Of a stretch of 62,000 nt of DNA, positions 48,873-62,000 are shown one piece after another. Source of the DNA: Cristatella mucedo (lineage: Eukaryota; Bryozoa; Phylactolaemata; Cristatellidae); the NCBI GenBank assembly GCA_009760855.2, contig WPIO01000198.1, positions 1-62,000 on the forward strand, written 5' to 3'. The position numbers were made by a program, and so were the translations under genes. The stretch's first letter is position 1; every line of letters begins with the position of its first letter. The notes below the pieces were generated by a model, which saw only the letters and a program-made list of their open reading frames with translations, did no database searches and was not told where the DNA came from.

Positions 48873-49803
48873 TGTAACCGCGACTTGTTTGGACTCAGCT
48901 ATAGTAACCATCTGTTGTAACCGCTACTTTTTGTAACCACGTTTGCGATACGGCTTGTTCGGCAGCCACTACTGAGCATGTTAAAGCCTCTGTGATGGCT
49001 ACATGGGTCGCCCTTTGGTGAGGCTATTGCAGACACGAGGACGTGTCTCCCTCGGAGGTTGATATTTGCACTGAGTCTAGTTTTGGTTGGCTGGAACAAG
49101 ACGGCTGTAACGTGGTAATGGTCACCAGCTAGGCCTGACTATGACCTATGGCGTGGCCGAATGTGCGGTGACGATAGGTCACCGGGGCTCATGGTTAGGA
49201 GAAGCTGGCAGAGTAAGTCGTGGCGTTGGAGGTCCCTGGTCTCGCCTAGTTATGCACCTGGATTCGTGCAGCCGTGCTCCGGTGATGCGGCCACGCACGC
49301 AAGGCAACGAATACCTTAGGCATGAGCGGAGCTAGATAGCACGCTAGTTGTTGCGACATGTATATTCAGCGGCGTATCCCGTGTATCCTGTTCGTGGCCC
49401 TATCCGTGAGTTGGCGTCTTTTTAGCGGAAACTCTCGACCAATGTAGACGTCGACTCCGCCCGACCAATCAGCTACTTAGCTAGCCGAATCTTTTGTGGC
49501 GTACGCTGGTAATGTTGGATAGGAGTTGGTACGACGACGAGTCAGCAGAAGCCGACTGGCCAACTAACACGCTTGTTCACGCTTGCGGCGTCGTCATGTG
49601 CCAATTTGGTGTATTTAGGATAGGACCCTCCATGAAGAATTTTTTAGTTCCCCTGTTGTTGTTGGTGCGTGCGATTTTATAAAGAGGTCTAACCTGACGG
49701 TTGCTCGTCTTACCCTAGCTAAGCAGCGTGGCGAGTGGCGGCAGGGTCAGGGTATGGCGGGGCCTGGCGGGAAATCGACCCTGACCCTGAAACTCGGCTA
49801 CCG
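48873..49803 (+). mobile_element. LTR copy related to the gypsy element, uninterrupted
   Basis: This copy gives the undisturbed version of the block split at 46901. It also shares GCAGACACGAGGACG near 49029 and GGAAACTCTCGACCAATGTAG near 49429 with the gypsy 3' end at 2455 and 2637. It begins with TGTAACCGCGACTTG. The shared part ends at CTCGGCTACC near 49801. A 12-bp perfect inverted repeat lies near the right end. Confidence 0.65.
49742..49789. other. 12-bp stem inverted repeat
   Basis: CAGGGTCAGGGT at 49742-49753 is the exact reverse complement of ACCCTGACCCTG at 49778-49789, with a 24-base loop. It is not present in the sister copy at 47880-47935. Confidence 0.85.
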
Positions 49804-52195
<2,392 letters not shown>

Positions 52196-53096
52196 TCAAC
52201 TCAAAGCAAAAAGCGGCCGTAAGACGGCTCGTTCCTCTAAAACTCTGTGCTCACACTCAACCGTCAAAGTTTGGGCGTGTCATCGCCTTCAGGCGGTTCC
52301 GTCCGCCCAACGGGCACACTCTTTGCCGGCACGTGACGCGTTTCTTGCCTCGTAATTCACCTTCTGCCGCTGCATTTGCCTCTACGCACGCTATCCACTC
52401 TCTTCTCTTTCTTAACACCACGTACTCTGGAGCAGCACGCACGACAGCTACTAGATCACATAATACAGCCGTCGTCGACAACGCCACGACTCGCTTGTGG
52501 AGGCTTAGCTCTTCGTAGCGCTGCCATCGCGCGCCGACAAGCCTCTACAAAAGTACTTCTGTAGTGAAGGGGAAGAAAACACAGACGCCTCGACTAGGCC
52601 GCATATATCTATAAGTAACTAGAGGGCCGCTATGGCAGACTAGAACACAACCTACGCCTTATCTGGTCTAAAGGCCTTTGTCTTAGAGGGTTAGCAAAAA
52701 ATTATAAGTTCAGAAATACTGGCTACAGTTAGAACTAATACGAAGGTGCTGCCATACACTAAAGGCTCCAGGTTTTCACTGAGATGGGAGGGGTTGCCGC
52801 AAGTTTAGACCGCAGCTGGCTTCTTTCTGGTGTTTGGCCAATCTGTAAAAAGCACGCAAGGCTAAGAATTGGATGGCGAACAGAATGAAGTGGTTATCTC
52901 TATTTTTTCGTCACCATACAAGGCGATGCGTGAAGGCGCCAGATTTTGAACTAGGTTCCCGGCACTTTTAAAATACTGATTGCTTCGTTACGTTGCAATG
53001 GATTGAAACAGTACCGATCTGTTGCCGATCTTGTTCGTAGCCGGGGGCTGCCTAACGTGGCCACCACCACTTGGCACATTTGCCGCAATAAAGCAA
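52196..53096 (-). repeat. Composite repeat R1, minus copy, order B-A with (TAAA)n
   Basis: Block B (53096 to 52714) is followed on the minus strand by block A (about 52700 to 52196). A ends GCTTTGAGTTGA, the same end as the + copy at 45182. The (TAAA)n run follows immediately, suggesting a 3' tail of a retroposon of about 900 bases. Shared landmarks with the + copy include ATTGCAACGTAACGAAGCAA near 53000 (compare 44694), TTTGGCCAATCTGTAAAAAG near 52850 and CGTCGTCGACAACGCC near 52470. Divergence is clear but modest. Not recognised as a named family. Confidence 0.75.
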
Positions 53097-54169
53097 CCGC
53101 TCCAGCGTTCGATGCGGCGACTTTTCTGCTGTGATTCGTGCGACATGAGCTGCATTGTTGCTGTATCGTGTATCCCTCCAGTCACCGACGGTGAAGCCGT
53201 TCTGACCAGCTGGATGAACTATCGGGCCAGCGTTTTAAGTGTTTGGGTTTCCTAAACTCCTGCTTCGGTTGAGCAGTGCTTGAGCCTGTGTCTAATAATG
53301 GGCCCCAGTACTGCCACGCTGATCTAGCAACACTTTATCGAGAAGGCCTATCCGTTTCTTTTAGGAATGGGCCAGTCTTGGTATAGTTAGTGTGACCTAT
53401 CTGGCCGCCAGCCGACCGGCATGTTCCGCTGGGCTGGACTGGGATAGGAAATTTAGCACTGCCCCCATCTCTTGTACAGCTCCCCGCTTTTCTCACTGCT
53501 CGCCCAACTACACGTTATGCCAATCTTATGATGGCCTCGACTGCAGGCCTATCGATGAAACCAAATAATTCTTCTAGTACGTTACCTTACACAACAACCG
53601 CTTACGCAGGCTTTAAAGTTTTACAATCGGAATGTTGAAGATGAGTAGCATGTCCGTACCCTGTGAATGGATTAATTTCCTTTAGTCTCTGGTTTTAGTT
53701 CTGTGCATTTTGAAAAACTGCAAGCCTTGATTTCGAACCTTAGGCAAACTACTTTTTTAGCATTAAAAGAAATACTGTGATCAATCAAATGCATGGGTTG
53801 GGATTTATGTTGATTTATTTTCCTACAATAAAAATATTACTAATACAATTTAAAAAGACGTTGTATGTTGATTTAAGTGAGTAAACTTTGAGGTAACATA
53901 ATTTTAGTTTTTTAGCAGAAACGGCGGTTTTGTTAGTGATGGCCTGGTTAGCGCCAGCAAGCATAAGCACGCGAATTTCAATTTAGACCAAATTAAATGC
54001 ACAGTCGAAATCGTTCATAGCTGTGCTTCAAATTTCCGTTAGTAGTTGGATCTCATGAGAGCGCTGAGTGAGCTAAAGCTTCAGCGAGTTTGCGAACTGG
54101 TGAGACGAGGTCTCCAAATGTTTAGGGTTTAATTAAGTAACCATTTACTCGGTAGTGCTGTGTCTAGCT
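53097..54169. other. No gene recognised
   Basis: Nothing supportable was seen. Confidence 0.5.
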
Positions 54170-54242
54170 GTGAGAGAGAGAGAGAGAGCAAAAGAGAGGG
54201 AGAGAGAGAGATAGAGAGAGAGAGAGAGGTGGGGAGAGAGAA
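54170..54242 (+). repeat. (GA)n microsatellite
   Basis: Imperfect GAGA runs of about 70 bases, similar in type to the purine domain at 7560 but short. Confidence 0.9.
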
Positions 54243-55479
54243 GCGACAGATATATAGTGTGGTTGGGAAGATATGCAATCGGTGAATAGGTGTTATAGAA
54301 TGAAGTGGCCTCTAGTTTGAGCGACAGAAACCTGCGACGATCCGATGCCCCGTCAGTAGCCGATGAAGGGCATCGTGGGGAGTAGCGTAATGAGCCAGTT
54401 GTCTGAAGACGGATATAGTAGCTGAGGATTTATTATATGAACTGTAAGCGTTATGTCACACCTGCGAGTGCTGGTCTACTGAAATGCATACCGGTTTGAA
54501 GGGCGAATGCCTCTTTCAGCTGAGTAGTGTAGCTGATTAAATAATGCAATGTATGTGCTTCTTCAGCTCTACAAGGTCACATGGTCTTACTCTATTATCA
54601 GTTTTCTCTAGACCACTCAATATTTATTCAGCTTTTAATTAACCCCGGAGCTCATAGTCTTGCTCGTCAAAGAAATATGCCAGGCTTATTTAAGTCAGAG
54701 CAGCAGTCGAGGAACTGAGTAGAGGAGAACCATCAACTAAAGCTGGTTAAAAATCATTTGCCCAAGTTGGCAGCAGTAAAGAATGAGCTGAGGCTTAAGA
54801 ACTTTCGAAAGGATTTCAATCGTATATTACCTTCACAGCGAACGTTTTGGCCGCCAGTCATCTTTAAAATATAGTATAGAACTGCTAATTTGCGTTCATA
54901 GAAAACCTGAGGCCGCCGGAAATGTAAAGTGATTCACACAGCTTCACACATTCAGCACAGCTAGCTAGCTATGATGGAGCTAGACTGATTTTGAAATTAT
55001 GAGGCTAAGTGTAGTTTTACCTTATACCCGTTGATCAAACCACCAGTCATCATAGCTACTTCAACATACTAGACGCTAGATGTCCCTCATGGAATTGCCG
55101 ATCCAATTTGAAGCCACGTTCCTCACAGCTGCACAGTCAAACTGCACTTTTTTGGTAGCCCTGCAACAAACTAAATTTTTCAAGTCCAGCCTCGACGCTG
55201 TTGCTGTGAATTGCTGCCTTGAGACGAGCCGTTGACGTATATTACCATGCATTGCCCGAGATTGTACGAGCTCTATTGCATAAAATGATGTTATTGACTT
55301 TAACCAGTGTGCTTTGTAACATCCATTCAAAGTAGAAGCATCGCCAAACCTATTTCAAGGTGTGCTGAAAGAGATTGCTGTAGATTGTCGTATTGGCCCG
55401 GGCCATTGCAGTCAATTGCAGTGCATTTCTCTCGAATGGTAGAGACCATTGTAGAAAATGTTTCCTACTTTAGGTTCAG
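54243..55479. other. No gene recognised
   Basis: Nothing supportable was seen. Confidence 0.5.
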
Positions 55480-56450
55480 TCAGGTCTCTTTATATGTCTC
55501 GTCATTCTAGGAATTCAATCCAAATATCAGCAGTTATGCTTAATCAGACTTGATATTGCACTGCTCTCACTCATAACTTAACTCACTTAGTTTCGCTTCG
55601 AAGTACTAGGTTGCTTGATAAGGAGCCATTGCACGTACGTGAGAGCCGTTGCATTGTGACAGTTCAGACTTATGTGAAATTGACCAAATGTACGCATGTC
55701 TGATAGCCCGAGCTTTGCAATCGAATCCGGTCGTGATGTACAGTCAATTGGTTACCTTTGATGTAAGAATCGTCATTAAATTCATGGCTCTTTTAGATGT
55801 GTAGTAAAGTGCAGTGTCGAGGCTCAGATTAGCAACTCATTAATATAAAGTACCTTCATTCTTACTGGAAGCCCACCAAAAATGATATTATTAATTATGA
55901 TAACAATAATAATGATGCATTTGATATAGCGGTTTCAGAGAACTAGATTTATTTCTGGGAACTTCACATTTGCTGACAAATAAGCACTATGTAATGGTTA
56001 CCAATTTGTGAAGCGTTACAATTTACTGTCGCCAAAGGCACCACGTCCATGTTCAGTCAATACAAATTGCCCTATCATTAGTAACTGCGTAAAGCGTTTT
56101 CACAATCGATTATTATAGTGCAACTAACGTGGGCTGACCTTGCAGCATCGTGGAATGGGCTATCCCGAAGGACTGCTCAACATCTTGTACAAGCCGAACG
56201 GTAATGAAAGCAAAGCAAACGCCGGTTGTGAGCGGCGAGCAGCGAATGCCGAAGAAAATCACCTTGACTCATGGTTTACTGTAGACTAGCACCTTCAATT
56301 CGTGAAGAGCTACCCATCTATCTTAGTGGACATACTTTAGTCCTACACAGTCCAGCTACTGCAAGCTACATAACTGCAGCACCCTTATTGGAATAAATCG
56401 AGTTATGCAAGTCTTCACGGATCTAGGTTACAATACTTCCTGAATGGTCT
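55480..56450 (-). repeat. Dispersed repeat R3, minus copy
   Basis: The reverse complement aligns with 30640-31450. Landmarks on the + strand are AGGAATTCAATCCAAATATC near 55509, GTTGCTTGATAAGGAGCCA near 55610, CATGTTCAGTCAAT near 56049, GTGGAATGGGCTA near 56149, TTGTACAAGCCGAACGG near 56184, and CAGTCCAGCTACTGCAAGC near 56348. The LINE/SINE-type tail lies inside at 55881-55972. This copy is longer between the tail and the GGAATTC end, so insertions or deletions separate the two. Confidence 0.75.
55881..55972 (-). mobile_element. LINE/SINE-type 3' tail inside R3
   Basis: On the minus strand AGCAAATGTGAAGTTCCCAG, then TAGTTCTCTGAAACCGCTAT and an (ATT)n-like end follow the order of the LINE tail at 47281. 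It is at the matching place of the other R3 copy. Confidence 0.65.
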
Positions 56451-57787
56451 GTCATTTCTAGCTCAACCATTAATTTAAAGTTAAAAATATTCAGGTTCCT
56501 TCTCTTTCCAACGATCAGGTCATAACTGATGCAATCATCTCATTGCTAAAGGATCAAAAATCGCCCTGCTTGTACATTTCACCTTATGGCTGCTATTTGC
56601 ATGAGTTGCTCCCAGTACAAATTAAGCAACTAAAGTCATAGTTTGCATTCTCCAATAGGCTGCTCAAACTTCTATTTCATAATTTTAGCATTTCAGGTAT
56701 AACCAATTTTTAGTTTGGTTCACGAGAAATCGACAGCCAACTTTGTTAACTCACCATGAGATGACCCAATTAAAGAACAGCCGAATGTGGTGGAGGGCCA
56801 CCGTAACTGTCATATCTTAGCAACTAGCAACGAAACTTCGTTCCATTCTGGTTTTAGAGCTAATAGCGGCACACAGGTTAGCTGCTCTGCGAGCTCACAG
56901 TAATTAAAACGTCTACTTTTAACTGTCGCCATCCCCAGTTTTGAAACCGTCCATGAGACCCAATGACTATAACCCGAAGAGAAATTAATGTCAACAATAC
57001 ATCCTCTAGTAATGGCATAAACACAGATATATCACAAACGTAATAGGATTTCTGATATCTGGGCTCATGAACCAGAAAAGGCCTAATAACTGAGGCGTGT
57101 CGGCCGTTCTTCGTCACTGTGCCTTGCTAGCGGCTAGCCACGCCTGCCTCCGAATAAAGACGTGGCTGTCTTAATTGCTCTCGATTATCCCATCTTCGTT
57201 CGTGGCGGGATGGAACTGCTGATCTAACCTCAGCAGCTCACGACATAGAGTTGCTCTAGCTCAAGTACCTCTGTAAGCCTCTTTAAAGTGTTTGAAGTTA
57301 CTGAACCGTCATACAACTAACCCGGCGGTTTTAGCTTAGCCTACACCAGACTACCTTAGTGTAACTGCTGCAGCTCGCAAAAATTGACTAGAATTAATTG
57401 TCAACTTAGTGCATGCATTGACATTTACTGTAGGGTTCTTATACGGGCAACATTTGTCGAACGTGTATTAGACACTGATGAGGAGGTGCCTAATGAGATG
57501 CTCACGGCGTTCGTAGTAACCCGCTCAGTTGCCGGTATCAGCATCAGCTCAACTTGAAACAGAAAGATGCCCGACGCTGTCTTAAATGCTGGTGACGCCG
57601 CCGTATGTGACTCAAGTCAATCACTACAAGAGTTGAAATTGAATCGCGTGCACGAAAGATCAACTGCTGGCGTATACGTGACCGAGCCATGGGGCAGGCA
57701 CCGTGCAGCTAGCTTTTTGAAAATGCTAGGAAACACGAAGCAGCTCTTACCGGAAAAAGACTGAAATCAGCCAGGCTACTTAGCTGG
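56451..57787. other. No gene recognised
   Basis: Nothing supportable was seen. Confidence 0.5.
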
Positions 57788-58330
57788 CTAAATACTTTGT
57801 AATAATACCTGATCAGCCTTGAACTGACGTTTCAGATAACTAGTGAAGACCTCGCTTGGCTTTGAGCAGCACTGAGAGTGGATCTCACTGTCAGTGCAGG
57901 CACAGTAGCCCGGTGCACCGACACAGAAACAATATCCTCCACCATGGGACTGGCCGCTGGCGGGCTCCTCAAGGTTTCGGCCACTTTGTGGCTCGGCAGA
58001 TTCAGACAGCATTGGGTCTCGATCGTGAAGCAAAACTTTGAGATGACCGGGCCGATCATTTGGCCCGATGCCGTGTAGGTCACTACTGTCCGGATATTTC
58101 AACTGCTCTGCCGTACCAATCTCGGCCTCAGCAGCCGGTGCAGGCTGCCGAGCCTCTGCTATAGCCAACTGGCTCATTGGAACTTGCAGCAGAACTTCTT
58201 TGCTCGTCTGGTCGCCATCGACCGGAATGCTATATAAGTGCTGCCCGCTCGCTGGCTGGATTTCAGGTCCGTTTGCGTTTTTGGTTGTTCGCCATGCCTG
58301 CTTGGTTGATATATTTCGCCTCGAGGTCAT
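57788..58330 (-). CDS. Possible hypothetical exon or ORF, 180 codons
   Basis: This is the longest host-region frame that is not simple repeat. It starts MTSRRNISTKQAWRTT and is rich in Gln, Pro, Ala and Ser, with EARQPAPAAEAEIG in the middle and a Cys-rich end (YCFCVGAPGYCACTDSEIHS). No signal peptide, domain or homolog is recognised. The local G+C is higher than around it, which lengthens chance frames, and frames of 60-95 codons overlap it on the + strand. It may be a real exon or chance; I lean to chance. Confidence 0.2.
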   Translation of the reverse strand: MTSRRNISTKQAWRTTKNANGPEIQPASGQHLYSIPVDGDQTSKEVLLQVPMSQLAIAEARQPAPAAEAEIGTAEQLKYPDSSDLHGIGPNDRPGHLKVLLHDRDPMLSESAEPQSGRNLEEPASGQSHGGGYCFCVGAPGYCACTDSEIHSQCCSKPSEVFTSYLKRQFKADQVLLQSI

Positions 58331-58430
58331 ATCTATAGAGCGAGCGCTAGGCTAGCCCGAGAACCGGCAGCATAGACAGCTGGGCAGCAGCACGAATGTA
58401 GCATGCAAGCACTTACCCGTGCCAGTCAGA

Positions 58431-58452
58431 CTTAGTAAGTAAGTAAGTAAGC
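58431..58452 (+). repeat. (TAAG)n microsatellite
   Basis: Five TAAG/AAGT units. Confidence 0.9.
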
Positions 58453-61400
58453 AGCAGTGCGTGAGAGCGACAAACCAAAGCCCAAATTACATCCATTTGC
58501 AGAACACCAGGGTAGGGCTTCCATTAAAACTAAAGGGGTACGAAGCGCTTTACATTTAACACCAGGTCTGAAAAAGTGCTTAGCAGCTAGGCATGTATGA
58601 GCCATGGTCAGCCGTCGCCACTTCTATGAATCGTAGTCACTGTTCGACCGCGCAGTTTCAGCAGGGAAACTCTTTATATGTACTTGTGCAAACAAATTTG
58701 TTGTAACACTCTAAGACAACTCAATCACTATTCAGTTGCCCCACGGATGACTCTGGGCTCGACGTCACAACCTCAGGCACTAAATACATTCACCTTGACC
58801 TGCATCGTCAATGGTGACAAGCTAAACTAATAGGTCAAACTAGTACATTACGATCATTGCCGCCATCAGGGGCAGCAGAGTTGCAGAAAGAAGTGATTTC
58901 AAAAGGCCCCAAAAAGAATCATCGCCCTGATTCTTTTGTTGACCTGAACTTTCAGACAGGCTTTCGCTCCGTAATATCTTGCCTAGTCCATGAAAATCCA
59001 TACGATTTTCCTTCATTTCTAAGCACTTACGGTTACCAGCTGCATCCCACGTTAATAGTCAAATAGTGCCTCTATCTTTAATTTAAAAAGTGCTGAAACG
59101 GATACTCTTTCACTGCATTTGCTTTGAATGTTAAGTTGTTTCTCATCTAACAAGTGAGAGGCGACGTCTATTGTTATCTTAACTATATCCCGGTGCAGAT
59201 TTTCGAGAATTGGGTGGTAATTAATGCACTTCAAAAGTGCTGCTGGATTTGAGGACCTGCAGAGCTACGATTCCTTGAAGCTTCTTCGTCGTAAGCACTG
59301 AAAGTCGTATGCTTCTCTTCCAATAATCGCTTCCGGCTAAGGTCAGCCTTCCTTTAATCCTAGTACACTCAATTGAATTCCATTGCACTTTTGGTGCCTG
59401 CCCGAACATGAATCAAAGCATAAACACGAGTCATCGTTTTAAGCCAAGCTCTGGCATGCTGGAATTAGCACCTTTACACTTGTTTATTTTTGCATGAAAT
59501 CATGCAAAGCATGTCACAAACCCCATCTTTAATGATTTTCTTGCTGCAACATGTACAGCCAGTGATCCGAGATCACCTTCTCTCACAACGTTATTTCAAA
59601 CCGAGACCTGACCGAAGAGGTGCAGCCAGCTAGCCTGTTTTGGCGTACGAATAATCCTAACAAAATAGCCTAACGTTATGTAATTAATGTTTTTGTATAT
59701 TTTATATGTGTTACATATGTTGTATGTGTCATTAATATTTTAGAAGTCAAGGAGTTCGAAAAATCTGGTCGCTCCATAGAGTGCTGATTCACTGCAGATT
59801 GAGAATTGACTTTTACTCCTCATTGATGTCAGGGAATATCTTGTGATGCAATTGCCGACGACAATCGACGTGTTCATACTTGTGCAAACGACAAAGCTTT
59901 GAACGGTAACTGCTTGCAGTAAGACAAACTCTCTCAACAGTCTTGCAAAGCTTCTTGCTGAGATTCACAATTTGATGACAGAAAACTACCTCTAATTGAG
60001 CTAAGATGTAACTCTGATACTTGCTATGCGAAAATCTGCTGCAGAAAATGTGAATACCAACTCTCGAAACTTTCTCTGCAGGGATATTTGCTGTAGCAAC
60101 TCAAACCCAATTGGATGTTACGTTCAAAGCAATATTTCCTAACCAGACAGAATCAACTCATAAGTCAAGTCTGCATACTTATAGCTGTGTAAAAGTGCAA
60201 AACATTAGCATGCATGAACACAGATGATTTGCCGAGGTTCTCTATTACAATCATTTTAAGAAAACCATCATGATAAAGTCCTGCCTGACACTAAGAAATG
60301 TTCATGGCACCACTACCAGCCCTCTGGCACTGACAAGGCTAGACTCCAAGATGTAAGATTTTCCTAGGCTACCAAAAATGATCTGTCAGACTCTGCAACT
60401 GGTGATGAATATGGCTTAAAATGGGATCTACAATTCCAAAAGGTTCAGCCACGCATCAGCTTTGCTAAAGTAGCTGTGATGACTGATGGTTCATCAACGG
60501 GTATAGGGTAAAATTCTTACAAGGAATCATAAGGTCAACAATGGTCTTGCTCTTTCACAGTTGGGTACCTGAGCTACTGCACCAGCTTTACACTTCCGGC
60601 ACCTCAGGTTTTCTATGGAAGGTAAGTTAGCAGTTCCAATCTTCATTTATTAGACTACAAGCGGCATAAAAGTTTGCTGTGAAGGCCCAATACCTTTGAA
60701 ATCATTTACAAAATTCTTAATGGGGCATACTGTTGTTTCTGCTGCCAACATTTAACCAGCTCCACTAGCTGCTTCTCATATATCCAGTTCCTGGACTGAC
60801 CTTGTGATTGAAATATGCCTCGCATTTTCTTTGTTGAGCGAGAAAATGTCATCAGGTGACTGTCGTGTGTTCATTAAAAGATAGTTAGACTTTGAGTGGG
60901 CTCGAGAAAACCGGCCATACAGTACAACCAAGTGGACTTGTAGAGCTGCTGAAGCACATACATGAAATTATTTTATCAACTACACAATGCTGCTGTCAGA
61001 GGCATTCGCCCGTGAAACCCGTCTGGATTATAGTAGCTCAGAACTCTCATATGCGACAAGAATTTAAAGTTGATAAAACCATTTCACAAGCACTCTATCT
61101 GTCCTCAGCCTCGCAACTGTCTCACGATGCTCGTTCTCTTTAATGCACTCCATCTGGTCTCGGTGACGCACCGGATCGACTTCAGGGTTCATTCACTCAT
61201 TCTATACACCATATTTTTTCTGCAATTCAAATAGATCTACCGCATCTATTCCCAGCCAGGCTGTCTGTCTCCCAAACTATCTCTCCCCTTAGCTCAACTG
61301 ACCAAGCTATACCTAGAACAGACCCTCAACGTTTAGAAAACATGCTGCCAGTTCGCATGCTGCCTAAAGCTGAAACTCATTCACCGCTGACACAAGATCT

Positions 61401-61644
61401 TACTACTCAAAGAAATTAGAACGAAGCTGCAAACTGTTTCCACTGCCTATTTAAAATTCTTTCAAAGCAAAATTCGTGTGCTGGCGCCTGCAAAGGCTAT
61501 CCAAGTCACTAGTAACGAGCGATGCTCTTCCTGCCAAAAACGGACAGTACAGTACAGTGCTCAGGTTTAACTCACTCTGACCGATATATAAACTTGTCTC
61601 CAAAGAGTAACAATCAGTCTTACAATACATAACAAAACCACAGA
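58453..61644. other. No gene recognised
   Basis: Unassigned DNA. A GAAGCGCTTTACATTTAAC phrase near 58541 is the reverse complement of the first bases of the LINE/SINE tail, but the rest of the tail does not follow, so it is not called. Confidence 0.45.
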
Positions 61645-61785
61645 GCTGGTTTGGTCTAGCGGTTAAGGTGCTCGCCCCGACCAAGGTCTGACTGAGGTCG
61701 TGGGCTCGAGCCCCGACGCATATGTGAAGCGCCTGAATAGAGATAAAGTTCTCTTGGGGCGCTATATAAATAAATTATCATTATA
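61645..61785 (+). mobile_element. tRNA-derived SINE with LINE-type tail (copy 3, best preserved)
   Basis: GGTTTGGTCTAGCGGTTAAG is an A-box/D-arm-like head. GACCAAGGTC lies in the middle, and GTGGGCTCGAGCCCC at 61700-61714 is B-box-like. The tail ATATGTGAAGCGCCTGAATA, then AAAGTTCTCTTGGGGCGCTA and TAAATAAATTATCATTA, matches the LINE tail at 47281-47350 nearly base for base. Sharing the tail would allow the LINE enzyme to copy the SINE RNA. The last 215 bases of the window hold nothing recognised. Confidence 0.85.
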
Positions 61786-62000
61786 TTTTTTAATTTACCT
61801 CACACGGGCTCGAAATCAGGTATTGCGGTCTTTAAAAAGCGCCTAGAACTAAGACAAGAGCATCAACACAATCGATCTTTCTGTTAGCTAACGCAATATA
61901 CTAGCCAATTCAACAATCTCTTTCATATAGCAACAGAACAGCCTATGCGGCTATCACCACCGCTTGAAGCTGCAATGACAAATCGCCCAGAGCTGGATTC

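Noticed and set aside
58536-58560. SINE/LINE tail on the minus strand
   Set aside because: Only the first dozen or so bases match; the rest of the tail and any body are absent.

Overview
The window looks like ordinary repeat-rich nuclear DNA of an invertebrate animal: no host protein gene is convincing, and most recognisable sequence is mobile-element debris. The reasons are a broken Ty3/gypsy pol gene, several solo-LTR-like blocks, a LINE 3' end with an ATT-repeat tail, tRNA-derived SINEs that share that tail, and long GA/CT, GT and TTTA simple repeats. I cannot name the species. Open frames in the host part are short and mostly simple-repeat or chance frames; if host genes cross this window, only introns or short exons are present.

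Layout. 1-2985: 3' half of a decayed Ty3/gypsy element (RT end, RNase H, integrase, LTR-like end). 2986-7550: nothing recognised except a TATG repeat. 7560-8960: purine-rich (GA)n domain. 9000-10080: degenerate short repeats. 12575-12800: LINE 3' end. 13030-13160: tRNA-like SINE. 14005-15105: solo LTR of a second family (R2). 18655-19650: pyrimidine-rich (CT)n domain. 20880-29690: sparse tRNA-like elements. 30640-31450: repeat R3. 33080-34240: degenerate tandem array with a period of about 164 bp.

34983-42920 is the centre of interest: a sharply A+T-rich island unlike its flanks. The + strand carries a broken protein-primed family B DNA polymerase of the Polinton/Maverick/adintovirus kind, followed by four small closely packed frames. 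Two of these start just after a shared A-rich leader ending in ATATAGAAAATGG. The minus strand carries a small frame and a fibre-like protein with five recognisable repeats. Both arms converge near 40560. I could not find a capsid, packaging ATPase, protease or integrase, and the right end stops in a 21-unit 7-bp minisatellite. Eighteen internal TAA/TAG codons against one TGA interrupt the frames (two more TGA sit at frameshift points); one lies at a strongly conserved glutamine of PolB. This fits either a UAR=Gln code in the source host or decay of CAA/CAG codons. The TAA codons that seem to end three small genes argue for the second, so the point is open.

43070-62000 returns to host-like DNA: composite repeat R1 (44158-45182 and inverted at 52196-53096), SINEs at 45821 and 61645, two LTR copies related to the gypsy element (one split by a LINE insertion), an R2 solo LTR lying between GT and TTTA microsatellites, and an inverted R3 copy at 55480-56450.
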